A stretch of 64,000 nucleotides of DNA from Aliarcobacter sp. (lineage in GTDB: Bacteria > Campylobacterota > Campylobacteria > Campylobacterales > Arcobacteraceae), in the NCBI GenBank assembly GCA_028688995.1, contig JAQTXB010000002.1:1-64000 (forward strand). Direction: 5' to 3'. The notes beneath the pieces were generated by a model. That model saw nothing but the letters and a program-made list of their open reading frames with translations, had not been told where the DNA came from and did no database searches. The position numbers and the translations under genes are program-made. Shown here in pieces: positions 34,617-43,055 of the stretch; the first letter of the stretch is position 1, and every line of letters begins with the position of its first letter.

Positions 34617-34687
34617 TTTCTTTAGCTGAAATTTATTTTCAGCGTTAAAAGAAATTAAAAAATAATAGGTCCCTAAAAAATTGGGAC
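34617..34687 (+). promoter_or_regulatory. Two further hairpins in the thrC leader
   Basis: GCTGAAA/TTTCAGC (34625-34643), extended by TTTCTTT and AAAGAAA flanks, and GTCCC/GGGAC (34669-34687) follow the argB terminator. The second ends eight bases before the thrC ribosome site (AAGGAT). Together they form a structured leader; no short Thr-rich peptide is visible. Confidence 0.4.
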
Positions 34688-34704
34688 AATTTTTAAGGAT
34701 AATT

Positions 34705-36186
34705 ATGAATTTTATAGAAACAAGAGGAAATGACGGTATTAAACCAGTTGAAGTACCATTTAGTGAAGCAATACTAAATCCAAGTACTTCATTTGGTGGA
34801 TTGTATGTACCAAAAAGTTTACCAAAATTAGAAGACAACTTTATTTTAAATCATATTAACTCTTCATATAAAGAACTTGCTTTTGACATATTAAAAGCAT
34901 TTGAAATTGACATTGATGAAAATGAAATAAATAAAGCCTTAGCTTTATATGACAATTTTGATGATGCTTCAAATCCTTGTCCAGTTGTAAAAGTTAAAGA
35001 TGATTTATTTGTACATGAACAATACCATGGGCCAACACGAGCATTTAAAGATATGGCACTACAACCTTTTGGTTCAATTCTTTCATCAATTGCAAAAAAA
35101 AGAGATGAAAAATATTTAATCCTAGCTGCAACTTCTGGAGATACAGGACCAGCAGCACTAAATACTTTCAAAAATAAAGAAAATATTCAAGTAGTTTGTT
35201 TATATCCAGATGGTGGAACAAGTGATGTTCAAAGACTTCAAATGGTTTGTGAAGATGGGAAAAACCTAAAAGTTTTAGGAATCAAAGGAAATTTTGATGA
35301 TGCACAAAATGCACTAAAAAAACTATTAGCATCTAAAACTTTTAAAGAAGAGTTAGAAAAAGACAATATCAATTTAAGTGCAGCAAACTCAGTAAACTTT
35401 GGAAGAATTATTTTTCAAATAATCTATCATTTTTGGTCATATATCCAACTTTTAAAACAAGAAGAGATTATAAATGGTGAAAAAATTTATCTAGTTGTTC
35501 CATCTGGAAACTTTGGAAATGTTTTAGGTGGATTTTATGCACTTCAAATGGGTGTTCCAATTGAAAAACTTTTAGTTGCATCAAATGAAAACAATATCTT
35601 AACTCAGTGGATTAACACAGGTATTTATGATATTAGAGGAAAAGAGTTAAAACTGACACTTTCACCTGCAATGGATATATTAAAATCTTCAAATATTGAA
35701 AGAGTTATATATTCACTATTTGGAGCAAATAGAACAAAAGAGTTGATGGAAGATTTAAACAATAATAATATCTTCAAAATGAGTGAAAATGAAACAATCG
35801 AACTTCAAAAATACTTCTCTGCAATTTACTCAGATGATACATTTGGTACAAAAACAATAAAAGAATTTCTTGATGTTGGATACTTAATGGATCCTCATAC
35901 AGCAACTTGTATTAAAGCATATAATGAATTAAGAAAAAAACCATTAAAAACTGTTATTTACTCAACTGCAGAATGGACAAAATTCTCACCAACAGTATTA
36001 AATGCATTAAATCAGAATAGTGATAAATATCGAGATAAAGAGGCTTTAGAAGAAATTTCTACAAAATATAACGCAACTTTACCTCAAAGTATTAAAGAAT
36101 TATTTTCTGCAAAAATAAATCATTCTTCAGTAATTGAAAAAGAAAGAATCGAAGAAGAAATTGTTAAATTTATTAGAGAATCATAA
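34705..36186 (+). CDS. threonine synthase thrC: Threonine synthase
   Basis: The 493-residue PLP enzyme makes threonine from O-phosphohomoserine. The PLP lysine is Lys115 (HGPTRAFKDMALQ); SGDTGPAAL and PSGNFGN are the phosphate-binding motifs. The start is ATG 34705 (MNFIETRGNDG) with AAGGAT a few bases upstream, not the earlier TTG at 34681. ThrB, which makes its substrate, is encoded at 62288-63169 on the other strand, so the threonine genes are scattered. Confidence 0.95.
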   Translation: MNFIETRGNDGIKPVEVPFSEAILNPSTSFGGLYVPKSLPKLEDNFILNHINSSYKELAFDILKAFEIDIDENEINKALALYDNFDDASNPCPVVKVKDDLFVHEQYHGPTRAFKDMALQPFGSILSSIAKKRDEKYLILAATSGDTGPAALNTFKNKENIQVVCLYPDGGTSDVQRLQMVCEDGKNLKVLGIKGNFDDAQNALKKLLASKTFKEELEKDNINLSAANSVNFGRIIFQIIYHFWSYIQLLKQEEIINGEKIYLVVPSGNFGNVLGGFYALQMGVPIEKLLVASNENNILTQWINTGIYDIRGKELKLTLSPAMDILKSSNIERVIYSLFGANRTKELMEDLNNNNIFKMSENETIELQKYFSAIYSDDTFGTKTIKEFLDVGYLMDPHTATCIKAYNELRKKPLKTVIYSTAEWTKFSPTVLNALNQNSDKYRDKEALEEISTKYNATLPQSIKELFSAKINHSSVIEKERIEEEIVKFIRES

Positions 36187-36238
36187 GATTTTCTAATAAA
36201 TACTTAAGCCCATCTAAAAACTATATAAAAAATATACA

Positions 36239-36257
36239 CTGTGTCAGAACTTCACAG
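36239..36257. promoter_or_regulatory. Inverted repeat upstream of petABC
   Basis: CTGTG-N9-CACAG is an inverted repeat about 60-80 bases upstream of the TATAAT at 36318-36323. It could be an operator of the bc1 operon, but the arms are only five bases long. Confidence 0.25.
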
Positions 36258-36317
36258 AACCCTACTAAAAACAATCAAAATGTGACATAAGTCAAAACTT
36301 TTTAAGTAATTTGATAA

Positions 36318-36323
36318 TATAAT
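36318..36323 (+). promoter_or_regulatory. Predicted -10 box of petABC
   Basis: TATAAT follows TTGATAA and lies 36 bases before the petA start. A clear ribosome site (AAAAAAAGGAAG) follows. Confidence 0.5.
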
Positions 36324-36358
36324 CGTGGAATTCTAAATTTAAAAAAAGGAAGCCAAAT

Positions 36359-36859
36359 ATGTCTAAAGAAACAAATAGACGAGATTTTATTGGTTACTCA
36401 TTTGCTGCAGTTGCTGCAGTAGGTGGTGCAGCCTCGCTTGTTGGTATGAAACAAGTATGGGATCCTCTTCCAAGCGTACTTGCTGGTGGATTCACTACTG
36501 TTGACCTTGCTTCAATAAAAGCTGGAGAACCAGAAACTTTTGTATGGAGAGGGAAACCAGTATTCGTACTAAAGAAAACTGCGGAGATGGAAAAATCTTC
36601 AAGAGATTTAACAGTTGGTGCAGACAGATTTATTATCGCTATTGGACTATGTACACATTTAGGTTGTATCCCTGCGTGGGCTAAAGACAAATGGAAGTGT
36701 GCATGTCACGGTGGAGAATATGATTCAAGTGCAAAACAAACTTTTGGACCACCACCAAGACCTCTTGATTTACCTCCATTTAGTGTTAAAGGAACAGTTA
36801 TCACTTTAGGTGAAGAAGGTCCTGAATATACAGCTATTGCTGCTACATTAAAAGTATAA
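36359..36859 (+). CDS. petA: Cytochrome bc1 Rieske iron-sulfur subunit
   Basis: The 166-residue protein has a twin-arginine-type N-terminus (NRRDFIG) and one helix (about 10-30). The Rieske motifs are CTHLGC (98-103) and CACHGG (114-119). Ligands of the [2Fe-2S] cluster are Cys98, His100, Cys114 and His117, with Cys103-Cys116 as the disulfide. It accepts electrons from quinol at the periplasmic side and passes them to cytochrome c1. It is first in the petABC operon, 10 bases before petB. Confidence 0.96.
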   Translation: MSKETNRRDFIGYSFAAVAAVGGAASLVGMKQVWDPLPSVLAGGFTTVDLASIKAGEPETFVWRGKPVFVLKKTAEMEKSSRDLTVGADRFIIAIGLCTHLGCIPAWAKDKWKCACHGGEYDSSAKQTFGPPPRPLDLPPFSVKGTVITLGEEGPEYTAIAATLKV

Positions 36860-36869
36860 GGAGTTACTG

Positions 36870-38120
36870 ATGGCAAAATTTGAAAAAGCTAACTCTGTTG
36901 GTGAATGGTTAGACCAAAGATTAAATCTAACTACTTTCAACAAAGTAATGATGACAGAATATTGGATTCCAAAAGATATCAACTTCTTATGGGCAATGGG
37001 TGTTTTATTAGCTACTACTTTTGGTATTCTAATAATTTCTGGTATTTTCTTAATGATGTACTACAAACCTGATATTAACTTAGCATTTGACTCTGTTAAC
37101 TATACAATCATGCAAGAAGTTGCATTTGGTTGGTTATTTAGACATATGCATGGTGTTGCAGCTTCTGTTGTATTCTTAATTATTTATATTCACATGTTTA
37201 CAGGAATTTATTATGGTTCTTATAAACAAGGTAGAGAAATGATTTGGATTTCAGGTATGTTATTATTCATGACTTTCTCTGCTGCGGGATTCTCTGGATA
37301 TATGTTACCATGGGGACAAATGTCTTACTGGGCTGCAATGGTTATTACAAACTTATTTGGTGGAGTTCCTGTTATTGGAGATGCACTTGTAGTTTGGATT
37401 AGAGGAGACTTTAACGTTGCTGACGCTACATTAACAAGATTCTTTATGTTACACGTATTCTTATTACCTATTACAATTATGGGAATTATTGGTTTACACT
37501 TCTATACATTAAGAATTCCTCACGTTAATAACCAAAATTCTGATGAATTTGATTTTGATGCTGAAGCTGAAAAATATTTAGCAGGAAATAAAAAAGAATC
37601 AAAAGTTATTCCTTTTTGGCCAATCTTTATCTCTAAAGATTTAGCTGTATTAGGTGTTTTCTTAATTTTCTATTTCTATTTAGTATTCTTCCATTATAAC
37701 TTTGCAATGGATCCAGTTAACTTTGACCCTGCAAATAATATGGTTACACCTCCACATATTTATCCAGAGTGGTATTTCTTATGGTCGTATGAAGTTTTAA
37801 GAGGTTTCTTCTTTGATATTGCTGGATTTAAAGCATTTGATATTGGTCTTATAGCATTCGCATTTGCAAATGGAATATTCTTAGTATTACCATGGTTAGA
37901 TAGAGACCCTAAAATTTTACCAGCTCACAGAAGACCAATGTTCTTCATTTGGTTCTGGATTTTAATGATAGATTTAATCGTATTAACTGTTTATGGTAAA
38001 TTACCTCCAACAGGAACTAATGCTTGGGTTGGATTCTTTGCTGCAGTAGGATTTATTTTACTGTTCTTAATCTTACCAATTATTAGTAAAATTGACGCTA
38101 AGAAAAGGGGATCACTATGA
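36870..38120 (+). CDS. petB: Cytochrome bc1 cytochrome b subunit
   Basis: The 416-residue protein has the eight-helix cytochrome b core. The two heme b histidine pairs lie in the second and fourth helices (FRHMHGVAASVVFLIIYIHMF, then MLHVFLLPITIMGIIGLHFY). The Qo-site loop has PPHIYPEWYFLWSYEVLRG, the PEWY signature. The first basic segment (RLNLTTFNKVMMTEYWIPKDINFLWA) is typical of Campylobacterota. It overlaps petC by four bases. Confidence 0.96.
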   Translation: MAKFEKANSVGEWLDQRLNLTTFNKVMMTEYWIPKDINFLWAMGVLLATTFGILIISGIFLMMYYKPDINLAFDSVNYTIMQEVAFGWLFRHMHGVAASVVFLIIYIHMFTGIYYGSYKQGREMIWISGMLLFMTFSAAGFSGYMLPWGQMSYWAAMVITNLFGGVPVIGDALVVWIRGDFNVADATLTRFFMLHVFLLPITIMGIIGLHFYTLRIPHVNNQNSDEFDFDAEAEKYLAGNKKESKVIPFWPIFISKDLAVLGVFLIFYFYLVFFHYNFAMDPVNFDPANNMVTPPHIYPEWYFLWSYEVLRGFFFDIAGFKAFDIGLIAFAFANGIFLVLPWLDRDPKILPAHRRPMFFIWFWILMIDLIVLTVYGKLPPTGTNAWVGFFAAVGFILLFLILPIISKIDAKKRGSL

Positions 38121-39001
38121 GAGAATTAAAAATACTAGCAGTTGTAGTAGCTTTAACACTAATTACATACTGGGGAGTTGAGCCATACGCTCACTCTCAA
38201 ATGCACCCACATGTAGCACCTGCTGATTTCGCTTTTTCTGATTTAAAAGAAAATGTTGCACCAGTTAAAGATTTAAAAGGTAATGCAGCTAATGGTGAAA
38301 CTTTAGTAACAAGTAACTGTACAGCTTGTCACTCAATAGAGTCAAAAGGTTTCCCAAAAATCATGGATAATGTAAGCGCTGCTGCTGCTTATGGTGTTAC
38401 ACCACCTGATTTAGGAACTGCTGGAAAATTATATAGTGCTGATTATTTAGCAGCATTTGTTCAAGACCCTGCAACTACTTCAAAAGTAGCTCATAAATAT
38501 GTTGATGGAAAAGTTCATCCTATGCCTTCATACAACTGGTTACAACCTCAAGAAATTGCAGATGTTGTAGCTTATTTAAAAGATATTGCACCTAAAGAAA
38601 TGACAAATAAAGAAGTTTTTGCTGATGCTTGTCAAAGATGTCACTCTATTAAATATGCTGATATGAAAAATGGTACTATGGCTGCATTTACACCTAATGA
38701 TGATATTAAAAAATACATGGGTAAATTACCACCTGATTTATCTCAAGTTATTAGATCAAGAGGTCATGAATACTTAGAAACATTTATCAATAATCCACAA
38801 AAACATCTTGAAGGTACTGCGATGCCTAGAGTTGGATTAACTGAAGAATCTCAAGCACAAGTTATTGCATATTTAGAAGAAGTTGGTGATTCTAAAAAAG
38901 CTCAAAGAGAAGAGTTAGGACCTAAATTCTTAATCTATCTTGTGATTTTTGCAATTTTCGGTTTCTTATGGAAAGCAAGTAAATGGAGAGATGTTCACTA
39001 G
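38117..39001 (+). CDS. petC: Cytochrome bc1 diheme cytochrome c subunit
   Basis: The 294-residue subunit has an N-terminal anchor helix (about 5-22), two c-type heme sites (CTACH at 68-72 and CQRCH at 172-176), and a C-terminal membrane helix (about 270-288). A diheme cytochrome c in place of the classical monoheme c1 is the known arrangement in Campylobacter and Helicobacter bc1 complexes. Likely sixth ligands are the methionines in MPSYNWL and MPRVGL. It receives electrons from the Rieske subunit. Confidence 0.93.
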   Translation: MRELKILAVVVALTLITYWGVEPYAHSQMHPHVAPADFAFSDLKENVAPVKDLKGNAANGETLVTSNCTACHSIESKGFPKIMDNVSAAAAYGVTPPDLGTAGKLYSADYLAAFVQDPATTSKVAHKYVDGKVHPMPSYNWLQPQEIADVVAYLKDIAPKEMTNKEVFADACQRCHSIKYADMKNGTMAAFTPNDDIKKYMGKLPPDLSQVIRSRGHEYLETFINNPQKHLEGTAMPRVGLTEESQAQVIAYLEEVGDSKKAQREELGPKFLIYLVIFAIFGFLWKASKWRDVH

Positions 39002-39031
39002 AACATCTCTTCTAAAATAGGAGAAAAATAA

Positions 39032-39427
39032 ATGAAATTAGCAAAATTAATAATAGCAGCAACATTATTTGTTGTAACTGCAAATGCAAATGACATAATG
39101 CAAAAATCTATGTCAACGATGGAAAAAGGTATGGTTCAAATTCAACAAGGTTTCTTAAATAACAATATTGGATTGATTAAAGAAGGAACTAAACTTGTAA
39201 AAGAAGGAAATACTCTTTTCTCTGATAAAAAAGTTATTGGTGAATTTTTACCAGATAATAAAAAACACATGGTAAATGTTGCTGAAAATGCTTCAAAAAG
39301 AATATCTTTAGATATTGCTGAGTTAGAAGCAAATTTAGATAACAAAGCTTATGTAAACGCTGCAAATGCATATTCAGATATGTTAAATGCATGTTCTAGC
39401 TGTCACTCAATAGTTAGAAATTGGTAA
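39032..39427 (+). CDS. Small periplasmic c-type cytochrome
   Basis: The 131-residue protein has a signal peptide cleaved near ANA (about 20) and a single heme-binding motif, CSSCH, at 121-125, seven residues from the C-terminus. A mostly helical chain with the heme at the very end is the layout of cytochrome c'-type four-helix proteins, though the family is not certain. It starts 30 bases after petC with its own ribosome site and ends at a bidirectional terminator, so it probably belongs to the bc1 operon as an electron acceptor or accessory protein. Confidence 0.75.
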   Translation: MKLAKLIIAATLFVVTANANDIMQKSMSTMEKGMVQIQQGFLNNNIGLIKEGTKLVKEGNTLFSDKKVIGEFLPDNKKHMVNVAENASKRISLDIAELEANLDNKAYVNAANAYSDMLNACSSCHSIVRNW

Positions 39428-39433
39428 GAAATT

Positions 39434-39465
39434 AAAAAAGATAAACTTAAAAGTTTATCTTTTTT
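39434..39465. terminator. Bidirectional terminator after the small cytochrome c gene
   Basis: A6GATAAACTT-AAAA-GTTTATCTTTTTT (roughly) has A- and T-tracts on both sides and lies between the convergent cytochrome and rsmE genes. Confidence 0.8.
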
Positions 39466-40135
39466 ATAAAAGTATTTTTGCTCCAGCTGATATAATTGCC
39501 GTTTCAGAGCGAAGTATTAAATTAGAATTAAATCCAACAACAAAATCTTTATTAAATTTTTCCCTCTCTTTTTGTGAAAATCCACCTTCACAACCAATAA
39601 CTAAAGTTTTAATTTCATCTTTTTTATCATCAATACAAATTGTTGAAAAATCTAAAAAATAAACATTTTCATTCTCTTTTATAAATTGTTCTAAGTTTTT
39701 ACAAACTTCAAGTTTTATTATATTTGAACGTCCACATTGACTTGAAGAGTTAATTAAAATCTTCTCCAATTTTTCAATATTTATTTTAAAATTCTTTTGG
39801 GAATAATCAGCATAAATAAATGTAATTTTTTCAACACCCATTTCATTTAATGAAGTTATATATTTTTCTACTGTTTTTGGATCAACAACACACCAACCAA
39901 GATGTAATTTTTTTTCATTTAATAAAATCTTCTCTTGCGTTGATATTAGATTTAAAATTGCTCTCTTTTTATCAATTGAATTAATTTTATAAAGGTAAAT
40001 ATTGTTATCTTTTAAATTCCTAAAATATATTTCATCATCTATTTTATGTCGTCTTGCTTTTATTAGATAATTATAAACTTCATCTTTAATCTCTAAAAAA
40101 TCATTTCCACAAAATTCATCATAAGTAAATTGCAT
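39464..40135 (-). CDS. rsmE: 16S rRNA (uracil1498-N3)-methyltransferase
   Basis: The 223-residue SPOUT methyltransferase modifies U1498 of 16S rRNA. An N-terminal PUA-like part with HKIDDEIYFRN is followed by the catalytic fold with VIGCEGGFSQKEREKF and, at the end, LILRSETAIISAGA, the knot that binds S-adenosylmethionine. Length is typical (223 versus about 240). Its ATG overlaps the stop of the upstream membrane-protein gene by one base. Confidence 0.92.
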   Translation of the reverse strand: MQFTYDEFCGNDFLEIKDEVYNYLIKARRHKIDDEIYFRNLKDNNIYLYKINSIDKKRAILNLISTQEKILLNEKKLHLGWCVVDPKTVEKYITSLNEMGVEKITFIYADYSQKNFKINIEKLEKILINSSSQCGRSNIIKLEVCKNLEQFIKENENVYFLDFSTICIDDKKDEIKTLVIGCEGGFSQKEREKFNKDFVVGFNSNLILRSETAIISAGAKILL

Positions 40136-40539
40136 TAAAATACCTTACTAATAATATAAACAGCAATAATTACTGAAATTTCAATTGTATAGATTTTTTT
40201 TGCATAAGTAAAAAACTCATTTTGTAATTCAATTTGATCATGTTTTATAACTCTCATTTTTTTATATCTTTTAATTTCAATTACTAATAAAAAAATTGAA
40301 GCAGGTATCATTAAAGCAATTGTAAAACTAAAAGTTTGCACATAAAAAGCAACTATTGTTCCTGTGTAAATAACTATTGCATTTGTTAAATGATATAAAG
40401 GTGTCATAAATTTTAATCGTTTTGCTAAAACAATAAACTCTTTTTCTTTAGATACAGAATATAGATTAAATAACATTATTGCTAGAAAAAAATATATTGT
40501 ATAAACGTGCGTCTGAACCGCACTTTGCATTAATTCCAT
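40135..40539 (-). CDS. Small integral membrane protein of unknown function
   Basis: The 134-residue protein has four hydrophobic helices (about 10-28, 48-66, 70-87, 114-132) separated by basic loops (KRLK, KRYKKMR). I do not recognise a specific family. It is coupled to rsmE (TAATG overlap) and divergent from moeA across 83 bases. Confidence 0.75.
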   Translation of the reverse strand: MELMQSAVQTHVYTIYFFLAIMLFNLYSVSKEKEFIVLAKRLKFMTPLYHLTNAIVIYTGTIVAFYVQTFSFTIALMIPASIFLLVIEIKRYKKMRVIKHDQIELQNEFFTYAKKIYTIEISVIIAVYIISKVF

Positions 40540-40622
40540 TCTTGTTTATCTCACTTTTAAAAAATTTTGGTATTATATCTAACTTGTCATAAGTTTTTAT
40601 TTTAACTACACAAAGGAATAAT

Positions 40623-41846
40623 ATGGCTATAAAAGTGCAGACTGCTATAGAAATTATTTCAAAATTAACCCTAAATTTAAATTTTGAAATTATCCCTATT
40701 GAAAATGCTACAAGCAGAATATGTGCACATGATATTTTTGCCACAAGTTTTTTGCCAAAATTTAACAATTCAGCAATGGATGGATATGCAATAATTTATG
40801 AAGATAAAGATAATGAATTAAATACAATAGATACAATTTTTGCAGGTGATGATAATAATAAATTATTAGAAAATAATTCTTGTATAAAAATAATGACTGG
40901 AGCAAAAATTCCAGAAAATTCAACAGCTATAATTCCAAAAGAAGATATAGAAGAACTTAATGATAATAAAATAAAAATTTTAAAAAATGTTAAAGAATTT
41001 CAACACATTAGATATATTGGTGAAGATATAAAAAAAGATAAACTATTGATAAGCAGTGGAGAAGAAATAAATTTTTCAAAGATCACCCTGCTTGCAAGTC
41101 AAGGAATATCTCATATCAAAGTTTATAAAAAACCAAAAGTAGTAGTATTTGCAAGTGGAGAAGAGTTGAAACTTCATTATGAAAAAATCGAATCTTTTCA
41201 AATTTACAATTCAAATACACCAACATTTATTTCACGAACCCAAGAGTTAGGTTGTGATGTAACATTTATAGGTCAAGCAAAAGATACAATTGAAGATATT
41301 AAAGATTTAATAAAAAACTCTTTAGATGCTGATTTATTAATTACTTCTGGTGGTGTTTCAGTTGGAGATGCTGATTTTACTAAAGAGGCATTTTATGAAT
41401 TAGGATTTGAATCACTTTTTGATGGGATAGATGTAAAACCTGGAAAACCTACAGTTTTTGGAAAAATTAAAAATACATATATTTTGAATCTTCCTGGTAA
41501 TCCTTTGGCTTCTGCACTTATATTTGAGTTGTTTGGAAAAAATTTAATCCAAAAACTTCTTGGAGCTAAAGATATTCATCAAAATTATATTTTAGGAAAA
41601 TTGAAAGACTCTTTTTTTACTAAAAAGGGTAAAACAACAATTATTCCAGGTTTTTTTGATGGAGAGTTTTTTGAAATTTCACATAAAAGATCACCAGGAA
41701 TGGTTTCAGTTTTAAGCACATGTAATTCAATGATTGTTATAGATGATGAAGTTGAAACATTAAAAAAAGATAGTTTAATAAAAATTTTACCAATAAATTG
41801 GAAATTCTTTAGCGATATAAAAAAGGACTTTTTGACACATGAATAA
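40623..41846 (+). CDS. moeA: Molybdopterin molybdotransferase MoeA
   Basis: The 407-residue enzyme inserts molybdate into molybdopterin-AMP in molybdenum cofactor synthesis. NSAMDGYAI near the start, KIMTGAKIPENSTAIIPKED, and the MoaB/MogA-like domain with TSGGVSVGDADF, VKPGKPTVFG and LPGNPLAS are diagnostic. Domains run in the normal order, with the small C-terminal barrel after about 325. Its last eight bases overlap queC, starting an operon moeA-queC-queD-queE. Confidence 0.95.
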   Translation: MAIKVQTAIEIISKLTLNLNFEIIPIENATSRICAHDIFATSFLPKFNNSAMDGYAIIYEDKDNELNTIDTIFAGDDNNKLLENNSCIKIMTGAKIPENSTAIIPKEDIEELNDNKIKILKNVKEFQHIRYIGEDIKKDKLLISSGEEINFSKITLLASQGISHIKVYKKPKVVVFASGEELKLHYEKIESFQIYNSNTPTFISRTQELGCDVTFIGQAKDTIEDIKDLIKNSLDADLLITSGGVSVGDADFTKEAFYELGFESLFDGIDVKPGKPTVFGKIKNTYILNLPGNPLASALIFELFGKNLIQKLLGAKDIHQNYILGKLKDSFFTKKGKTTIIPGFFDGEFFEISHKRSPGMVSVLSTCNSMIVIDDEVETLKKDSLIKILPINWKFFSDIKKDFLTHE

Positions 41847-42522
41847 CACATTAACTAAAAAAGCAATATGCATTTTAAGTGGAGGAATGGATTCAACATT
41901 GGCTTCATACATTGCAAAAAATGAGGGTTATGAAATAATTGCTGTTCATTTTAATTATGGACAAAGAACACAAGATAGAGAATTAAAAGCTTTTAGAGAT
42001 ATTTGTGATGATTTAAAAATTTTAGAAAAATATGAAATAGATATTCCTTTTTTCACGCAAATAGGTGCTAGTGCATTAACAGACAAAACAATTGATGTTC
42101 CAACAAGTGGAATTGAAGCTGGTGTTCCTATAACTTATGTTCCATTTAGAAATGGCATTTTTCTTTCAATTACTGCTGCAATTGCAGAAAAAGAAGGTGC
42201 AACTGCAATGTATATTGGAGTTGTTCAAGAAGATAGTTCAGGTTATCCAGATTGTACAGATTTATTTATATCAGATATGAAAAAAGCAATAAATCAAGGA
42301 ACTAAAGAAGATACACATATTGATATTGTTACACCTTTAGTTCATCTATCAAAAGCTCAAATAGTTCAAGAAGCAATAAAATTAAATGTTCCCCTTGAAC
42401 ACACTTGGTCATGTTATAAAGAAGAAAAAGAGGCTTGCGGAGTTTGTGATTCTTGTAGATTAAGACTTAATGGATTTAAAATAGCAAACCAAATTGATCC
42501 AATTCCTTACAAGGTTTTATGA
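41839..42522 (+). CDS. queC: 7-cyano-7-deazaguanine synthase QueC
   Basis: The 227-residue PP-loop ATPase converts 7-carboxy-7-deazaguanine to preQ0 in queuosine synthesis. The PP-loop SGGMDST is at 14-20, and the zinc site is the C-terminal CYKEEKEACGVCDSCRLR block with four cysteines. It overlaps moeA by eight bases and queD by four, so it should be translated with them. Confidence 0.95.
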   Translation: MNNTLTKKAICILSGGMDSTLASYIAKNEGYEIIAVHFNYGQRTQDRELKAFRDICDDLKILEKYEIDIPFFTQIGASALTDKTIDVPTSGIEAGVPITYVPFRNGIFLSITAAIAEKEGATAMYIGVVQEDSSGYPDCTDLFISDMKKAINQGTKEDTHIDIVTPLVHLSKAQIVQEAIKLNVPLEHTWSCYKEEKEACGVCDSCRLRLNGFKIANQIDPIPYKVL

Positions 42523-43055
42523 TGCATTGGAAAATATCAAAAGAGTTTGAATTTTGTTATGGACATAGAGTTTGGTCACAAACATTAGATACTGAATTTT
42601 CATTAGATGGTTGTTTGAAATGCAGACATTTGCATGGACATCAAGGAAAAATCTTAGTTTATTTAGAAGCTAATGAATTAAAAGATGGAATGGTTACGGA
42701 TTTTAAACACTTAAATTGGTTTAAACAATTTATTGATGATGTACTTGACCATAAATTTATTCTAGATATAAATGACCCATTATTTAAAACCCTGCTTCCA
42801 AATGTTAATAAAAATGAATTAATTAAATTTGATGAAAACTATTATTTAGTAGATTTAACAAAATTCAAAGATGATGAAGTTCACATAAAAGAACTTTATG
42901 AAGGTTATGTTTTAGTTGAATTTGTACCAACAAGTGAAAATTTATCAGCTTGGTTTTTAAAAATTGTACAAAAAAAGATGGACAAAATAAATATCAAAGT
43001 TTCACATGTTGAATTTTTAGAAACACCAAAAAGTAAAAGTACTTTTTATGCTTGA
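42519..43055 (+). CDS. queD: 6-carboxytetrahydropterin synthase-like protein QueD
   Basis: The 178-residue protein makes 6-carboxytetrahydropterin from dihydroneopterin triphosphate. The zinc histidines are in YGHRVW and HLHGH, and the catalytic cysteine lies in the DGCLKCRHLHGH segment. It is longer than the usual 120 residues because of an insertion after DINDPLF (about 85-130). Two ATGs are adjacent (42519 and 42522); AAGG at 42511 suits the second slightly better. It overlaps queC and queE. Confidence 0.9.
   Translation: MMHWKISKEFEFCYGHRVWSQTLDTEFSLDGCLKCRHLHGHQGKILVYLEANELKDGMVTDFKHLNWFKQFIDDVLDHKFILDINDPLFKTLLPNVNKNELIKFDENYYLVDLTKFKDDEVHIKELYEGYVLVEFVPTSENLSAWFLKIVQKKMDKINIKVSHVEFLETPKSKSTFYA

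Noticed and set aside
34669..34704. Shared leader motif between thrC and ispH
   Set aside because: Both have GTCCCT followed later by TTGGGA and TTTTAAGGATAA, but the spacing differs and part of the match is simply the ribosome site.
34851..35171. 106-aa minus-strand ORF inside thrC
   Set aside because: Shadow frame of threonine synthase; no ribosome site and no recognisable domain.
40466..40768. Minus-strand ORF across the moeA start
   Set aside because: Overlaps moeA and the divergent membrane-protein gene in antisense; no support.
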